64,000 nucleotides of DNA from JANQIV01 sp050117315 (GCA_050117315.1 JASFMY010000012.1:1-64000); one strand, 5' to 3'. Positions 43,815 through 53,384 are shown, counted from the stretch's first letter. Notes: generated from the letters alone by a model not told the origin. Made by a program: numbers and translations.

Positions 43815-45143
43815 ATGAAATTATTGAATAAATTAAATCCTGGAAATATTATAACAGCATTAATGTTTTTAAGCATAACATTGAGCGCTCAAGAATATAT
43901 TTCTTTTAGCGATGCTGTAAAAATGGCGTTATCAAAAAATCATGATATTCAGATTGCTAAGAATACTTCGGAAATTACAGATAATAGAGTTCATATCGGC
44001 AACGCCGATTTGCTCCCTTCAATTGATTTTACTGCCGGAACAAATTATTATGACTCTAAAACAAATAACGGGAACGGGAATTCTTATCAATCGTTAACAA
44101 ACACGAGTGCGTCAATTAAAGCAAGTTACACATTGTTCGACGGCTTTGGAAATATTTACACATTTAACCAACTAAAAGTAAATAGCGAACTTGGCAAACT
44201 GGAAACTAGGAATAGTATTGAAACTACCTTGGAAAGTGTTTCCGATGCTTACTATAATCTTTGCAGCGCAGAAGAAAGCTATAAAATTACGCAGGAATCC
44301 GTAGAGCTCTCAAAAGAAAGATTACTTAGAGCCGATAAAAAATCACAATACGGACAAGCTTTGAGCATTGATGTACTTTCCGCCAAGGTTGACTTGAATG
44401 CCGACAGCGTTACTTTAATGAATGCACTTGAAACTCTAAGAGAAGCGAAAAGAGCTCTCAACATTTTACTGAACAGAAATATTGACGAAGATTTAACTGT
44501 TGACAAGGACGTACAGTTCGCAGAAAATTTAATAAAAGAGGAATTGATTGAATCTGCCGTGAATAATAACGCTTCATATTTAGCAGTAATTAAGGACATT
44601 GAAAGTGCTGAGCTTGATTTAAAAATTGCGCAGTCAGAATATTATCCTACAATAGCTTTTGAGACTTCCTACGGATACGAAAAAAGTAATTCCAAATTTG
44701 ATGTTGGGTTAAGCAATGCCGACCGAACTTTTATGGCCGGTTTGTCAATGAACTTTAATCTTTATAATGGGAACAAAAATAGTATACAAAAGCAAAACGC
44801 TGAAATAACATTGAAGAATAACGAACTTTCACAAAATAAAGCTTTGTTAACATTGAGGAAAGATGTTTCCAACGCTTATGAGGCTTATCTAAACAGTTTA
44901 AATATTCTCGAAATTAGAGTAAGAAATCTGGAATCGGCCCAATTAAATTTTGAAAGATCAAAAGAGCTTTATAATTTGGGACAAGTAACCTCAACAACCT
45001 TTCGTGAGGCTCAGCTTAATTTGATAGAAGCAAAGGACGAAATAGCAAACGCAAAATACAGTGCAAAGTTATATGAAATAAATCTTTTAAGACTCAGCGG
45101 ACAATTATTAACATCTGATGAAAATTTTAATTTCCTATTTTAG
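43815..45143 (+). CDS. TolC-family outer-membrane efflux channel
   Basis: The 442-residue protein has a signal peptide (LNPGNIITALMFLSITLSAQ), then two repeats of long coiled-coil helices and short strands. Typical phrases are FSDAVKMALSKNHDIQIAK, TLFDGFGN, LGQVTSTTFREAQLNLIEA and LYEINLLRLSGQLL. It forms the exit duct of the tripartite pump with the two preceding gene products. Confidence 0.93.
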   Translation: MKLLNKLNPGNIITALMFLSITLSAQEYISFSDAVKMALSKNHDIQIAKNTSEITDNRVHIGNADLLPSIDFTAGTNYYDSKTNNGNGNSYQSLTNTSASIKASYTLFDGFGNIYTFNQLKVNSELGKLETRNSIETTLESVSDAYYNLCSAEESYKITQESVELSKERLLRADKKSQYGQALSIDVLSAKVDLNADSVTLMNALETLREAKRALNILLNRNIDEDLTVDKDVQFAENLIKEELIESAVNNNASYLAVIKDIESAELDLKIAQSEYYPTIAFETSYGYEKSNSKFDVGLSNADRTFMAGLSMNFNLYNGNKNSIQKQNAEITLKNNELSQNKALLTLRKDVSNAYEAYLNSLNILEIRVRNLESAQLNFERSKELYNLGQVTSTTFREAQLNLIEAKDEIANAKYSAKLYEINLLRLSGQLLTSDENFNFLF

Positions 45144-45206
45144 TTGTAAGAAGATTAAATAAGTAACTAACTTACAAAGTAAAATATATCTTAATTAGGT
45201 TTTCAA

Positions 45207-45902
45207 GTGAAAAATAGAGTTTTAGTAATTGACGATGACGCAAAGCTAAATAATCTTCTCAAAGATTATCTATCAAAATTTAACTTCGATGTTTCATCTG
45301 AGACTTATCCAAAGAATGGTCTACAAAGATTATATCAAGAAACATTTGATTTAATAATTCTTGATATTATGCTGCCTGATATGGATGGTTTCGAAGTTTG
45401 CAAAGAAATAAGAAAAAAATACTCTACACCCGTAATTATGTTAACTGCACGTGGTGAAGTAACAGATAGAATTGTCGGTCTGGAATTAGGCGCCGATGAT
45501 TATTTGGCTAAACCATTTGAACCGCGTGAGTTGGTTGCCAGAATGCAGTCGATTTTAAGACGTGGTGAAATAACAATTATAGAAAAGCCTTTAAGATTCG
45601 GCGATTTGGAAATTAATCTAAATACACATTCCGTTTTCATCGAAGGTCAGGAAATTGATTTAACTACAGCAGAATTTGAGTTACTAAAACTGCTTTCTCA
45701 AAAAGCCGGAAAAGTATTAAGTCGTGATTTTTTATTGGACCATCTTCGGGGATTAGAATGGGAATCGTTTGATAGATCGGTAGATGTTTTGATTAGTCGA
45801 TTACGTCAAAAACTTAATGATGATCCGAGAAAGCCCAAATATATAAAGACAATAAGAAGTGCCGGTTACTTATTTATTGCAGAAAGAAACGATGAATCTT
45901 AA
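45207..45902 (+). CDS. OmpR/CpxR-type response regulator
   Basis: The 231-residue regulator starts at GTG 45207 (VKNRVLVIDDDAKLNNLLKD). The receiver domain shows the acidic pair IDDDA, the phospho-acceptor Asp in LIILDIMLPD, MLTARGE and AKPFEPRE. The C-terminal winged helix (LEINLNTHSVFIEGQEIDLT, then IRSAGYLF) binds DNA. The kinase gene overlaps its end by 11 bases. The direct repeat at 39416-39435 is a candidate target. Confidence 0.94.
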   Translation: MKNRVLVIDDDAKLNNLLKDYLSKFNFDVSSETYPKNGLQRLYQETFDLIILDIMLPDMDGFEVCKEIRKKYSTPVIMLTARGEVTDRIVGLELGADDYLAKPFEPRELVARMQSILRRGEITIIEKPLRFGDLEINLNTHSVFIEGQEIDLTTAEFELLKLLSQKAGKVLSRDFLLDHLRGLEWESFDRSVDVLISRLRQKLNDDPRKPKYIKTIRSAGYLFIAERNDES

Positions 45903-47241
45903 TCTCATAAGAAAAATTAAAAACTCACTTTTCGTAAAAATTATTTTAATTTTTATCGCAGCGTACTTCATTCTTCTATTCATGACTATGGAAGGCTTTC
46001 ATTTGGTTATTAAAAATTCAAAGTTTCCCGGTATGCAAAGGAACAATGTCAATTATGCCTATTATTTGATTAACGAAATTGGAACTCCCCCCGACACAAC
46101 CATTGCAAAAAATTTAGCGAAACAAAAGAAGATTGAAATTTCTATAGAAACTCCGGCATACAGATTTAAAAGCTATAACAAAATGGTTGATGCCGAGTCT
46201 TTGGAAATCCCAACATTCGAAGATAATAAAGATATAAAAATTGGTTTCGATCATGGCCTTTACGTTTGTATTCATCAAGGAGAAAATACTTTTCTTTTTC
46301 ATATGGAAACTGAAAACCAAGGAATTTCTAGCTACTTTCAAATTTATTTGATTTTTGTATTTCTACTAATACTTTTGGTATTAGTAGTAATTTACTTCTT
46401 AATCAGCAAATTACTATACCCAATTAAGCAACTTCACCATGCTGTAGGTGAATTAAGCAAGGGAAATCTTGATTATAAAGTTCCTTGCAATAGAGTTGAC
46501 GAACTTGGCGAACTTACAAATTCGTTTAGTGAAATGACTGATCGCCTTAAAGCAATGCTTCATTCCAAACATCAACTTTTGTTGGATGTAAGTCATGAAT
46601 TACGTTCTCCACTTACAAGAATTAAAGTTGCACTGGAATTTCTTGAAGACGAAAAGATGAGAGAAAATATTGGCGATGATATCAATGAGGTTGAAACAAT
46701 GATCACGGAATTGCTTGAAACTGAAAGACTAAAAAGTGAGTATGGCGGAATTAAAGTTAAGAATGTTGATGTTGTTAAGATTATTAAAAATTGTTCGGAT
46801 GAATTTATTGACAGCAAACCGGGATTTAATTTACAAGACTTGCCGCAATCACTTATTATTAAAGGCGATAAAGAAAGACTGAATATACTCTTTAATAATA
46901 TATTTACGAATGCTGTTAAATATTCGCATCCTGACGGGAAGCCAATAGAAATTTCTGTAAATAGCAATAATGAGGATATTGAAATTATTGTCCAAGATTT
47001 TGGAATAGGAATACCCGAAGAAGAATTGCCTTTTATATTTGAACCGTTTTATAGAGTCGATAAGTCCAGGTCAAAAGATACAGGCGGTTATGGATTGGGA
47101 ATGAATATCAGTAAAAAAATCGTAGAAGCTCACGGTGGAACTATTGAAATATTTAGTAAGACTAATCTGGGAACTAAGATCATCATTATAATAGCAAAAG
47201 AGAAAAACCTCAGACTAAACGATATAATCCGACACTTCTGA
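45892..47241 (+). CDS. Sensor histidine kinase, CpxA/EnvZ type
   Basis: From ATG 45892 the kinase has 449 residues; the frame from 45859 lies inside the regulator. Two membrane segments (about 15-35 and 155-180) bracket a periplasmic sensor of about 120 residues with no recognised fold. HAMP (LLYPIKQLHHAVGEL) is followed by the H-box LLDVSHELRSPLTR, N-box NNIFTNAVKYSHPDG, G1 DFGIGIPEEEL and G2 GGYGLGMNIS. It should phosphorylate the upstream regulator when it senses an envelope or drug signal. Confidence 0.93.
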   Translation: MNLNLIRKIKNSLFVKIILIFIAAYFILLFMTMEGFHLVIKNSKFPGMQRNNVNYAYYLINEIGTPPDTTIAKNLAKQKKIEISIETPAYRFKSYNKMVDAESLEIPTFEDNKDIKIGFDHGLYVCIHQGENTFLFHMETENQGISSYFQIYLIFVFLLILLVLVVIYFLISKLLYPIKQLHHAVGELSKGNLDYKVPCNRVDELGELTNSFSEMTDRLKAMLHSKHQLLLDVSHELRSPLTRIKVALEFLEDEKMRENIGDDINEVETMITELLETERLKSEYGGIKVKNVDVVKIIKNCSDEFIDSKPGFNLQDLPQSLIIKGDKERLNILFNNIFTNAVKYSHPDGKPIEISVNSNNEDIEIIVQDFGIGIPEEELPFIFEPFYRVDKSRSKDTGGYGLGMNISKKIVEAHGGTIEIFSKTNLGTKIIIIIAKEKNLRLNDIIRHF

Positions 47242-47266
47242 TAAACTACGTCGGTAATCTAGCTAG

Positions 47267-47300
47267 AGGTTTGTTGGCCAGAATCCTGCCAACAAACCTT
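47267..47300. terminator. Hairpin between converging operons
   Basis: AGGTTTGTTGGC (47267-47278) and GCCAACAAACCT (47288-47299) form a perfect 12-base stem with a 9-base loop, 26 bases after the kinase stop. It is not followed by a T run, so it may be a Rho-dependent or RNA-stabilising hairpin rather than a classical terminator. Confidence 0.5.
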
Positions 47301-47457
47301 TAGCGATATCATGTTAAGCTCTATAACTGTAAGCTTTCTAGCATCCATCTGCTCAAGGATAGGGTTTACACCCCATTCTTGAGTCCCATCCCAAAGGCAT
47401 CCCATTGTTAAGAGTACTCACCTTAATGACTACAAACGGCCAATACATTTTCCTTCT

Positions 47458-49170
47458 TTAATCTAAATAGCTTGCTAATTTTGTCAATCCATTACCGACT
47501 TCATTCCCCAAATCAATCCGAATAAACTTTCTATCGTTATCCAATAAGGCTTGTCTGTCACCAAGTGCCTGTGCATTTTTTAAAACACCAAAAGTTATTA
47601 ATGATGAATCTTCTCCGGGATTGTCGGGTATGTTAATATCTTCAGGCATATTAGCCGTGAATTGAATAAACAATCCGTGACCTGCATCCCCTTTGTGAAG
47701 TTGGCCGGTTGAATGCAAAAATCTTGGGCCGTACCCTACGGTTGTTGCCAATTTATATTTTTTTTGGATTTTTGTCCTTAATCCTTGCAGAGCATTTGTA
47801 GTTTCTTCAGTTGGTCTTACGTACGCTTGTAATGCTACATAGCTTCTATCTTTAATTTCATTTTCACCGGGATTATAAGAATCAAGAAATTCATTTAATG
47901 CTTCTTTAATTGAGCCGGAAGAAACATCGCCGTAAATTGAAATTTGGTCTTCAGTTAATGATACATCAAGTTTGGGAAGTTCTCCTTTTTCTTTATATGC
48001 AGCCATCATCTCACGGGCTTTTACTTTTGCTTCTTCAACATTAGGCTGATCAAACGGCTGAACACCTATTACCCATCCTGAAATGGCAGTTGCAATTTCC
48101 CAGCTTAAAAATTCTGCACCTAAAGCGTAAAGATTATCCAATTCCAATTGTACAACCGGAAATCCTTTCTCAATCAGTGCTGATACTTGTTCGTCAGACT
48201 CACTTTCATCTTTTAATTTAAGATAGACAAACACTCTATCTTTGCTATATTCATCCGGTTGCAAAACTTCTTCAAGATCAACAGGCAGAATTCCTTTTCC
48301 GAATTTGCCCATACTTTCAGCAATTAATTGTTCAGCCCAGGCTCCGAAGTATTTTAATTTAGCAGAGGAAATTAATGTAACTTTATCAACCCCTTTATTT
48401 GCAAGTGCCCCCATCATCACACCAATCTTGGCAGCAATATTAATTTCAAAATCCTCAGTGTTTTTTGAAGCATCTGCCTCGTTATTAGCAGCTTTTAATA
48501 ATTCTCTTAAATCGATTCCAACCAGTGCTGCCGGAACCAATCCGAATAATGAAAGCGCTGAGAATCTGCCGCCGATATCAGGATCGTTTAAGAATATTTT
48601 TCTAAAATTTAAGTCCTTCGCCATCTGCTCCAGCCCGCTTCCGGGATCAGTAATTGCTATAAAATTTTCCGGAGCTTTTTCAGTTCCTAATTTCTCTTGA
48701 GATAAGTTGAAACAGTATTTCATGAATGAAATTGTCTCAACCGTTCCGCCGGATTTAGTGGAAACTATAAATAAAGTTTTCTCTAGATCAAGGTTTTTGG
48801 TTTTATCAATTACTGCGCCTGGGTCAGTGCTGTCAAGAACCGCTAAATCAAGGTAACCTTCGCTTACACCGAATGTTAATCTGAAAACTTCAGGAGCTAA
48901 GCTTGAACCGCCCATACCGAGTAATAAAGCATTGGTGAATCCTTCATTTATAATTTCATTTACAAAGTGATTAATCTCATCAACTTGTTCCAATCCTTTT
49001 GAAGGACTATCAAGCCATCCTAGTCTGTTTGATATCTCAGTCGGGTCCTCACTCCAAACAGTATGATCCTTCTGCCAAATTCTTTCAATAATTTTTTCTT
49101 CTCTTAATTTTGCAAGCCTGCTTTCAATTTGATTCTGATATTTCTCATAACAAAATTTTGTTTGTCTCAT
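47458..49170 (-). CDS. pgi: Glucose-6-phosphate isomerase
   Basis: The 570-residue enzyme interconverts glucose-6-P and fructose-6-P. NALLLGMGGSSLAPEVFRLT, IVSTKSGGTVETISFMKY and DIGGRFSALSLFGLVPAAL are sugar-phosphate-binding signatures, and the late YGPRFLHSTGQLHKGDAG holds the conserved His/Lys region. Overall it resembles the isomerase part of the transaldolase-isomerase fusions of some bacteria, here standing alone. ATG 49170 is preceded by AGAGGAAT. No sugar genes are adjacent. Confidence 0.93.
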   Translation of the reverse strand: MRQTKFCYEKYQNQIESRLAKLREEKIIERIWQKDHTVWSEDPTEISNRLGWLDSPSKGLEQVDEINHFVNEIINEGFTNALLLGMGGSSLAPEVFRLTFGVSEGYLDLAVLDSTDPGAVIDKTKNLDLEKTLFIVSTKSGGTVETISFMKYCFNLSQEKLGTEKAPENFIAITDPGSGLEQMAKDLNFRKIFLNDPDIGGRFSALSLFGLVPAALVGIDLRELLKAANNEADASKNTEDFEINIAAKIGVMMGALANKGVDKVTLISSAKLKYFGAWAEQLIAESMGKFGKGILPVDLEEVLQPDEYSKDRVFVYLKLKDESESDEQVSALIEKGFPVVQLELDNLYALGAEFLSWEIATAISGWVIGVQPFDQPNVEEAKVKAREMMAAYKEKGELPKLDVSLTEDQISIYGDVSSGSIKEALNEFLDSYNPGENEIKDRSYVALQAYVRPTEETTNALQGLRTKIQKKYKLATTVGYGPRFLHSTGQLHKGDAGHGLFIQFTANMPEDINIPDNPGEDSSLITFGVLKNAQALGDRQALLDNDRKFIRIDLGNEVGNGLTKLASYLD

Positions 49171-49352
49171 TTATTCCTCTTTTTATTTGTAATCATAAAA
49201 ATAGTACTAAAAATATTTACCTGATGTATTTTCCACTGAAAAATTATTCATCTCAAGGAAAAAGTTCCATAATAAAAAAGTCATCAAGTACATTTTTTTT
49301 TACATTTTTTAGTTAATACAAAAATATATAATTATACGGGCTAAAGAACTAG

Positions 49353-49435
49353 AATGTGGTAGGACGATCTATCAACTTTGGTTGCCAAGTAAAATGAACT
49401 TGCCCTTTCATTCTTGTAGATTGTTCTACCACATT
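49353..49435. mobile_element. Short element with terminal inverted repeats
   Basis: aatgtggtaggacgatcta at 49353-49371 faces tagattgttctaccacatt at 49417-49435; 17 of 19 bases pair. Eighty-three bases and no ORF. With the transposase remnants that follow, it is probably the relic of an insertion sequence end or a small MITE. Confidence 0.55.
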
Positions 49436-49629
49436 AAATTATAAAAAGCTTTCCCCATGAACCATAGAAAACCCTCTCACTGATCTAAGGCCCTGATCGC
49501 CAGTTTGCTTTCTCTAAAAACGGGATTCTGTCTTTCTTGTATAATTTATTAGCCCTTCTGCAAAATAAAAGACTGTTTAAAATGGAAAAAAATTCGTATG
49601 CTTGTATTATATAAGGGAAAAAATTATAG

Positions 49630-49959
49630 GATGGCAATGAAACGACCGATATCAGTATTGAAAAACAACCGAAAGTATTTAGAGCATTAAGCGGTCTGCC
49701 CATAGAAGGATTTACAAATCTGTTAGAAAAATTAGAACCGATTTATCTAAAATCAGAAGAAAAGCGATTCGAAAAAGAAAAAAGAGAACGTAATAAAGGA
49801 GACGGGAGAAAAAAACAGTTAGACTTAGAGAATCAATTGCTAATGCTGCTGATGTATTACAGACTTTATGTATCCCAAACATTTTTGGGATTACTATTTA
49901 ATTTACATAACAGTAACGTAAGCCGTCAGATTAACTATCTAAGTCCAATGTTATCTTAA
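49630..49959 (+). pseudogene. Transposase N-terminal remnant, IS5/HARBI-like
   Basis: An open frame of 109 codons without a start (TAG at 49627) reads KVFRALSGLPIEGFTNLLEK, then KGDGRKKQLDLENQLLMLLM, YYRLYVSQTFLGLLFNLHN and SNVSRQINYLSPML before a stop. This is the HTH_Tnp_4-type N-terminal domain of IS5-family/DDE_4 transposases. The catalytic DDE domain is missing, so the gene is dead. Confidence 0.75.
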
Positions 49960-49967
49960 ATATCGAT

Positions 49968-50142
49968 CTTTTGGGGGTCTGGTTGCATCTTTCAGCAGAC
50001 CGGCTACACCTTGTTCTTTATAACGTTTGAGCCATAAATCTATTGTTGGTCTACTTACTTTTTGTTCTTCCGATATTTTTGCTTTACAATATCCAAAATA
50101 TTTCTCGCTTGAATAATCGTATCAATTGTTAAATCGCTCAAT
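49968..50142 (-). pseudogene. Transposase HTH remnant, IS630-like, frameshifted
   Basis: On the minus strand LTIDTIIQARNILDIVK continues after a frameshift as KISEEQKVSRPTIDLWLKRY, then KEQGVAGLLKDATRPP. This is the helix-turn-helix N-terminus typical of IS630/winged-helix transposases; no catalytic domain follows. It lies tail to tail with the IS5-like remnant. The rest of 50143-50330 holds short palindromes such as CCTGCC/GGCGGG but no gene. Confidence 0.7.
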
Positions 50143-50330
50143 GGTCATATTGTTGTGACAAAGCTTTTTCGGCAATTAAACAACCTGCCTTGCCGGTAGG
50201 CGGGTCTGGCAAATTAGCCATCTGGTTTTATTCGAGGCTGAAAAATCATATAACTTATTTATTTGTAAATATTTATGTGTATCCCACCGGACACTAATTA
50301 AGTTTAGAATTAGAAGTGCTTCAAAATAAA

Positions 50331-50386
50331 AAGCCGCCTGTCTATTTTGATTTCTTGCGGGGGAATCAGTTTTCAACAGGCAGCTT
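50331..50386 (-). terminator. Terminator of the LTxxQ operon
   Basis: On the minus strand AAGCTGCCTGT and ACAGGCGGCTT pair at 10 of 11 positions around a loop of about 34 bases and are followed by TTTTTATTTT. It lies 36 bases after the stop of the lipoprotein gene, as expected for an intrinsic terminator, though the loop is long. Confidence 0.65.
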
Positions 50387-50421
50387 GAGGATTACAACAT
50401 ATAGTCCGAAGGATAACAAAA

Positions 50422-51129
50422 TTAACTTTTATTTCTCCTTCCGAATTTTCCACCATATTTTTTCATTTCTTCCCTACGTTCTTTTTTCCATTCATCGAGA
50501 ATCTGCAATTGTTCGTCTGTTAATATCTCCGCTAAATCTTCTCTTATCTCTTCACGGTTTTCACGAGGGAAAACTTTTCTTTCTTCCCGGCTTAGTTCCA
50601 TCCTTTCTTCCCTTCTTTTTGCGAACAACTCTTTTACTTTTTCTTCTTGTTCGGAAGTTAGATTTAGTTTTTCTTTGAGCTTTTCAAAACGGGCTTCCAT
50701 TCTTTCTTTTATTCTTGCAGGATCAGGGCTTTGTGATTTTCTTTCTTCAAGCTTTGTCCACTGTTCTTCGGTTAATACTTCTTTTATTTTCGCCTGTACT
50801 TCTTCGCGTTGGGTATCTCTAATTTCTTTTCTTTCTTCCCTGGTCATATCTTTCCATTGGCCTTTATATTTTTCTTTCGCCGCCTGCATGCTTTCTTTTA
50901 CTATAGCTTTTATTTGTTCAGCCTGTTCGTCGGTAACTTCCAATTCTTCTTTCAGGTACTTTAACATTCCAAGTCTCTTGCCAAAAAACTTAGATTCATT
51001 ACTATTGCTGTTTTTCTCAAGCGATTCAACAAGCAGTTCCCTTTCATCTTCAGTGACGGAAACGTCGCATGCCGTGAAGTTTAATATTACAGCAAACAAT
51101 ACTCCCACTAATAAAATTATTTTTTTCAT
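50422..51129 (-). CDS. LTxxQ (Spy/CpxP-like) lipoprotein
   Basis: From ATG 51129 (AAGG 9 bases upstream) the protein has 235 residues: MKKIILLVGVLFAVILNFTA, with Cys at the lipobox end (FTAC). Charged helices with two LTxxQ-type motifs follow: VTDEQAEQIKAIV and LTSEQEEKVKELF, plus LTEEQWTKLEE and LTDEQLQILDEW. Spy/CpxP-like proteins are periplasmic chaperones or stress and metal sensors. The operon with an ECF sigma factor supports an envelope-stress role. The frame could start at 51180, but that adds only Lys/Arg residues. Confidence 0.85.
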   Translation of the reverse strand: MKKIILLVGVLFAVILNFTACDVSVTEDERELLVESLEKNSNSNESKFFGKRLGMLKYLKEELEVTDEQAEQIKAIVKESMQAAKEKYKGQWKDMTREERKEIRDTQREEVQAKIKEVLTEEQWTKLEERKSQSPDPARIKERMEARFEKLKEKLNLTSEQEEKVKELFAKRREERMELSREERKVFPRENREEIREDLAEILTDEQLQILDEWKKERREEMKKYGGKFGRRNKS

Positions 51130-51176
51130 TTTCTTCATCCTTGTTTTTAAATTTTTTCTGCTTTTTAGTTTTTTCT

Positions 51177-51499
51177 TCAATTCTTCTTTTCTTTTAATTC
51201 TTCATATAACTTATTTTGTTCTTGGTTAAGCAGTTCTGTAATTTTTTTATCGGCTTCCTCCATAATTTTTCTAGCTTCTCTTATGGTTGATTTTTGTTGC
51301 CTGTGGGATTTTCTCTTAGGCTCTCTGTCTTTTCTTACGCATCTTGAAGTATCGCTTTTATCTTATTCTGCTAGTTTTCAGTCAGATTTAATTCCTCTGT
51401 TAAATTTTCAAGCCTTTCTTCAACACTATTTATTCTTTGGGCGAGTAACGAGGTAGAAGAAAGTAGAGTAATATTAAGGATTGTTGTTTTATCAATCTG
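51177..51499 (-). pseudogene. Decayed LTxxQ-family periplasmic protein
   Basis: The minus strand reads KTTILNITLLSSTSLLAQ (signal peptide), RINSVEERLENLTEELNLTE, then stops at TAG. It resumes QNKIKAILQDA, meets TAA, and after a frameshift continues QKSTIREARKIMEEADKKIT and ELLNQEQNKLYEELKEKKN. At least two stops and one frameshift break it. With those repaired it would be a helical Spy-like protein of about 105 residues, a third member of the operon family. Confidence 0.75.
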
Positions 51500-51554
51500 T
51501 TCTCCTTTGCCGTTTGCATATTAGACAAGGAAAACTTCCGGTTCATTCCAAAAA

Positions 51555-51929
51555 TTAATTTTTCTTACGCGATTTATAGTTATATTTTTTATGACGAGAA
51601 TTTAATGCTTCCATTTGTTCTTCAGTTAAAAAGGGTTCTAATTCTGTTTTTAAGGAATCCATTAACTCTATGATTTTAATTTTTGTTTCTTCGCTATTTT
51701 TTTTAAGCTTTGCATTATATTTTTTCAGAACCGGTTCTATCAGTAATTGCTGCTCATCATTTAAATCAAGTTTTCGTATAAAGTAATCTATCATTCTTCC
51801 TTTTTTATGGTAATCTCTAACTTCATTAAAGCGGCTTTTTACAAAAAAAATATTGCTCATAAATCCAAGTACAAAACCGATCAACAAAGTTCCGATAATT
51901 GCTAATATAGATTTGGTTTTTAATTTCAT
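51555..51929 (-). CDS. Membrane-anchored LTxxQ / heavy-metal-sensor-like protein
   Basis: The 124-residue protein has one N-terminal membrane segment (SILAIIGTLLIGFVLGFMSN) and an extracytoplasmic helical domain with LDLNDEQQLLIEPVLKKY and FLTEEQMEALNSRHKKY. This is the pattern of CpxP/ZraP-like periplasmic metal-sensor proteins. Its start overlaps the anti-sigma gene by 4 bases. It may modulate the sigma/anti-sigma pair upstream. Confidence 0.8.
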   Translation of the reverse strand: MKLKTKSILAIIGTLLIGFVLGFMSNIFFVKSRFNEVRDYHKKGRMIDYFIRKLDLNDEQQLLIEPVLKKYNAKLKKNSEETKIKIIELMDSLKTELEPFLTEEQMEALNSRHKKYNYKSRKKN

Positions 51930-52348
51930 TTTAATTCCTGATCAAAATAATAAATGGGATTAGAAAAATCTTCTATGGAGACAGTACTTTGGCCGAATAT
52001 TTTATCAATACTTTCGGTTTGTGTCAGCTCAATTGTGAGAAGAATTAAAATTATAGCCGCGGCTGAAATAGCAACCCGTTTAAATAAAAACATTATTAAT
52101 TCGAAAAACTCTTCATACTCATAGACAGCTTTGGTTTTAGTAGAAAGAATTACTCTATCAAGAAAGGACTTATCGAAATCCGGATGCTTAATACTGCTTA
52201 ATTGCAACCTTAGTTTTTCAATTCTATCCTTTTCTTTACTGAGTTCGGGATTTGTCAGTAATTCGTGTGTTAATAATCGCTTTTCGCTATCATTTAGATG
52301 TGAATCAAAACTTTTATACAAGAGATTTTTTAATTTTTTATTTATCAT
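51926..52348 (-). CDS. Putative anti-sigma factor
   Basis: The 140-residue protein has a soluble N-terminal half with the phrase LNDSEKRLLTHELLTNPELS (anti-sigma-like helix), one membrane segment (VAISAAAIILILLTIELT) and a short outer tail. Its place directly behind an ECF sigma gene, 3 bases away, fits a membrane anti-sigma factor. A zinc HxxxCxxC motif is absent, so it would be a non-ZAS type. The family was judged by layout, not by a clear motif. Confidence 0.7.
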   Translation of the reverse strand: MINKKLKNLLYKSFDSHLNDSEKRLLTHELLTNPELSKEKDRIEKLRLQLSSIKHPDFDKSFLDRVILSTKTKAVYEYEEFFELIMFLFKRVAISAAAIILILLTIELTQTESIDKIFGQSTVSIEDFSNPIYYFDQELK

Positions 52349-52351
52349 TTT

Positions 52352-52924
52352 TCATTTCTCCTTCATTAAAGGAGTTAACAGTTTTCTTAATTTTTCCTGC
52401 GCCCGTGCCAGCCTTGAAAGCACTGTACCGAGCGGTACTTCTAAAATTTCTGCAGTTTCCTCTGTTGAATAACCCTCAATTAATCTGAGCACAATTACCA
52501 ATCTATATTTGTCCGGTAATTTTAATAATGCTTTTTTTACAATCTCTTTTTGTTCAAACTTACTGTAATGTTCGTTTTCATTTGTATCTTCTTTTGCCGA
52601 CTGCGTCCAGTATTCAAGCGAAAATAAATTTTTAGACTTACGTCTGTTAATCTCATTTATTGACAAATTAATTGCAATTCTCGTCAAATATGTTGAAAGG
52701 GCAGCTTCCCCTCTGTACTGTTCTATCGAATTATAAAACCTAATAAAAACATTTTGCCCAACATCTTCTGCCTCCAAAGTATTGCCAAGCATACCAAAAA
52801 CAACACCGGCAACATTTGTTTTATATTTTTGAACAATTATTTTAAATGCCGACTGATTACCGGAACGGACCATCTCTACCAGCTCGTTGTCCGGTAAGTC
52901 TTTTAATAATTGTTCACTCCCCAA
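52352..52924 (-). CDS. ECF RNA polymerase sigma factor
   Basis: The 190-residue protein has sigma region 2 (VFGMLGNTLEAEDVGQNVFI, RFYNSIEQYRGEAALSTYLT) and region 4 (ALLKLPDKYRLVIVLRLIEG, then STEETAEILEVPLGTVLSRL). Regions 1.1 and 3 are lacking, as in extracytoplasmic-function sigma factors. It heads an operon of anti-sigma plus LTxxQ proteins, and probably directs an envelope or metal stress response including its own operon. Confidence 0.93.
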   Translation of the reverse strand: MGSEQLLKDLPDNELVEMVRSGNQSAFKIIVQKYKTNVAGVVFGMLGNTLEAEDVGQNVFIRFYNSIEQYRGEAALSTYLTRIAINLSINEINRRKSKNLFSLEYWTQSAKEDTNENEHYSKFEQKEIVKKALLKLPDKYRLVIVLRLIEGYSTEETAEILEVPLGTVLSRLARAQEKLRKLLTPLMKEK

Positions 52925-53384
52925 TTTACACCAAAATAAGTAATATTATAATTAATTGCTTCTCTACTTCAGAAACTAAATGTCAGTTTAAGGCTATCCA
53001 CCTTATTTTGCATTAATAAAGTTAGACTTGTAGAATCTTATACAAGATTTAACAAGTTAAACGTGACGTCAAAAAGTGCTTAAAACAAAAATATAATTTT
53101 TTTATAAACTTTTCCCTGCTTGTGATATTTAATAGATTAGACAAAGTGAAGTCGGCATTTATTCCCAAAAATATGTAAGTATTTGGTAACGATAAATTTT
53201 CATATATGCCATTTATTCATCAAACTTTTATTATCTTTCAATAAGATTCATCTTTTATTTAATGAAATCATTTAATTCAAAGAGAAATTCAAGCACCAAT
53301 TGTTTCTGCTCTTATTTAATAGGTTTATGCCTATTCAGGTAATTTTTAGAAGCATTAACAGTAAGAGAAGCTTTACTTATAACT
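52925..53384. other. Upstream region of the sigma operon
   Basis: The sigma operon promoter should lie here. A self-complementary TGACGTCA core occurs near 53064 (gtgacgtcaaa) but no -35/-10 pair could be matched with confidence. No gene is seen. Confidence 0.3.

Noticed and set aside
47259..47405. 48-codon minus-strand frame (MGCLWDGTQEWGVNPILEQ) behind pgi
   Set aside because: AAGGTGAG lies upstream, but the frame runs through the perfect 12-base hairpin and shows no homology I can name. It may be a remnant of a larger gene.
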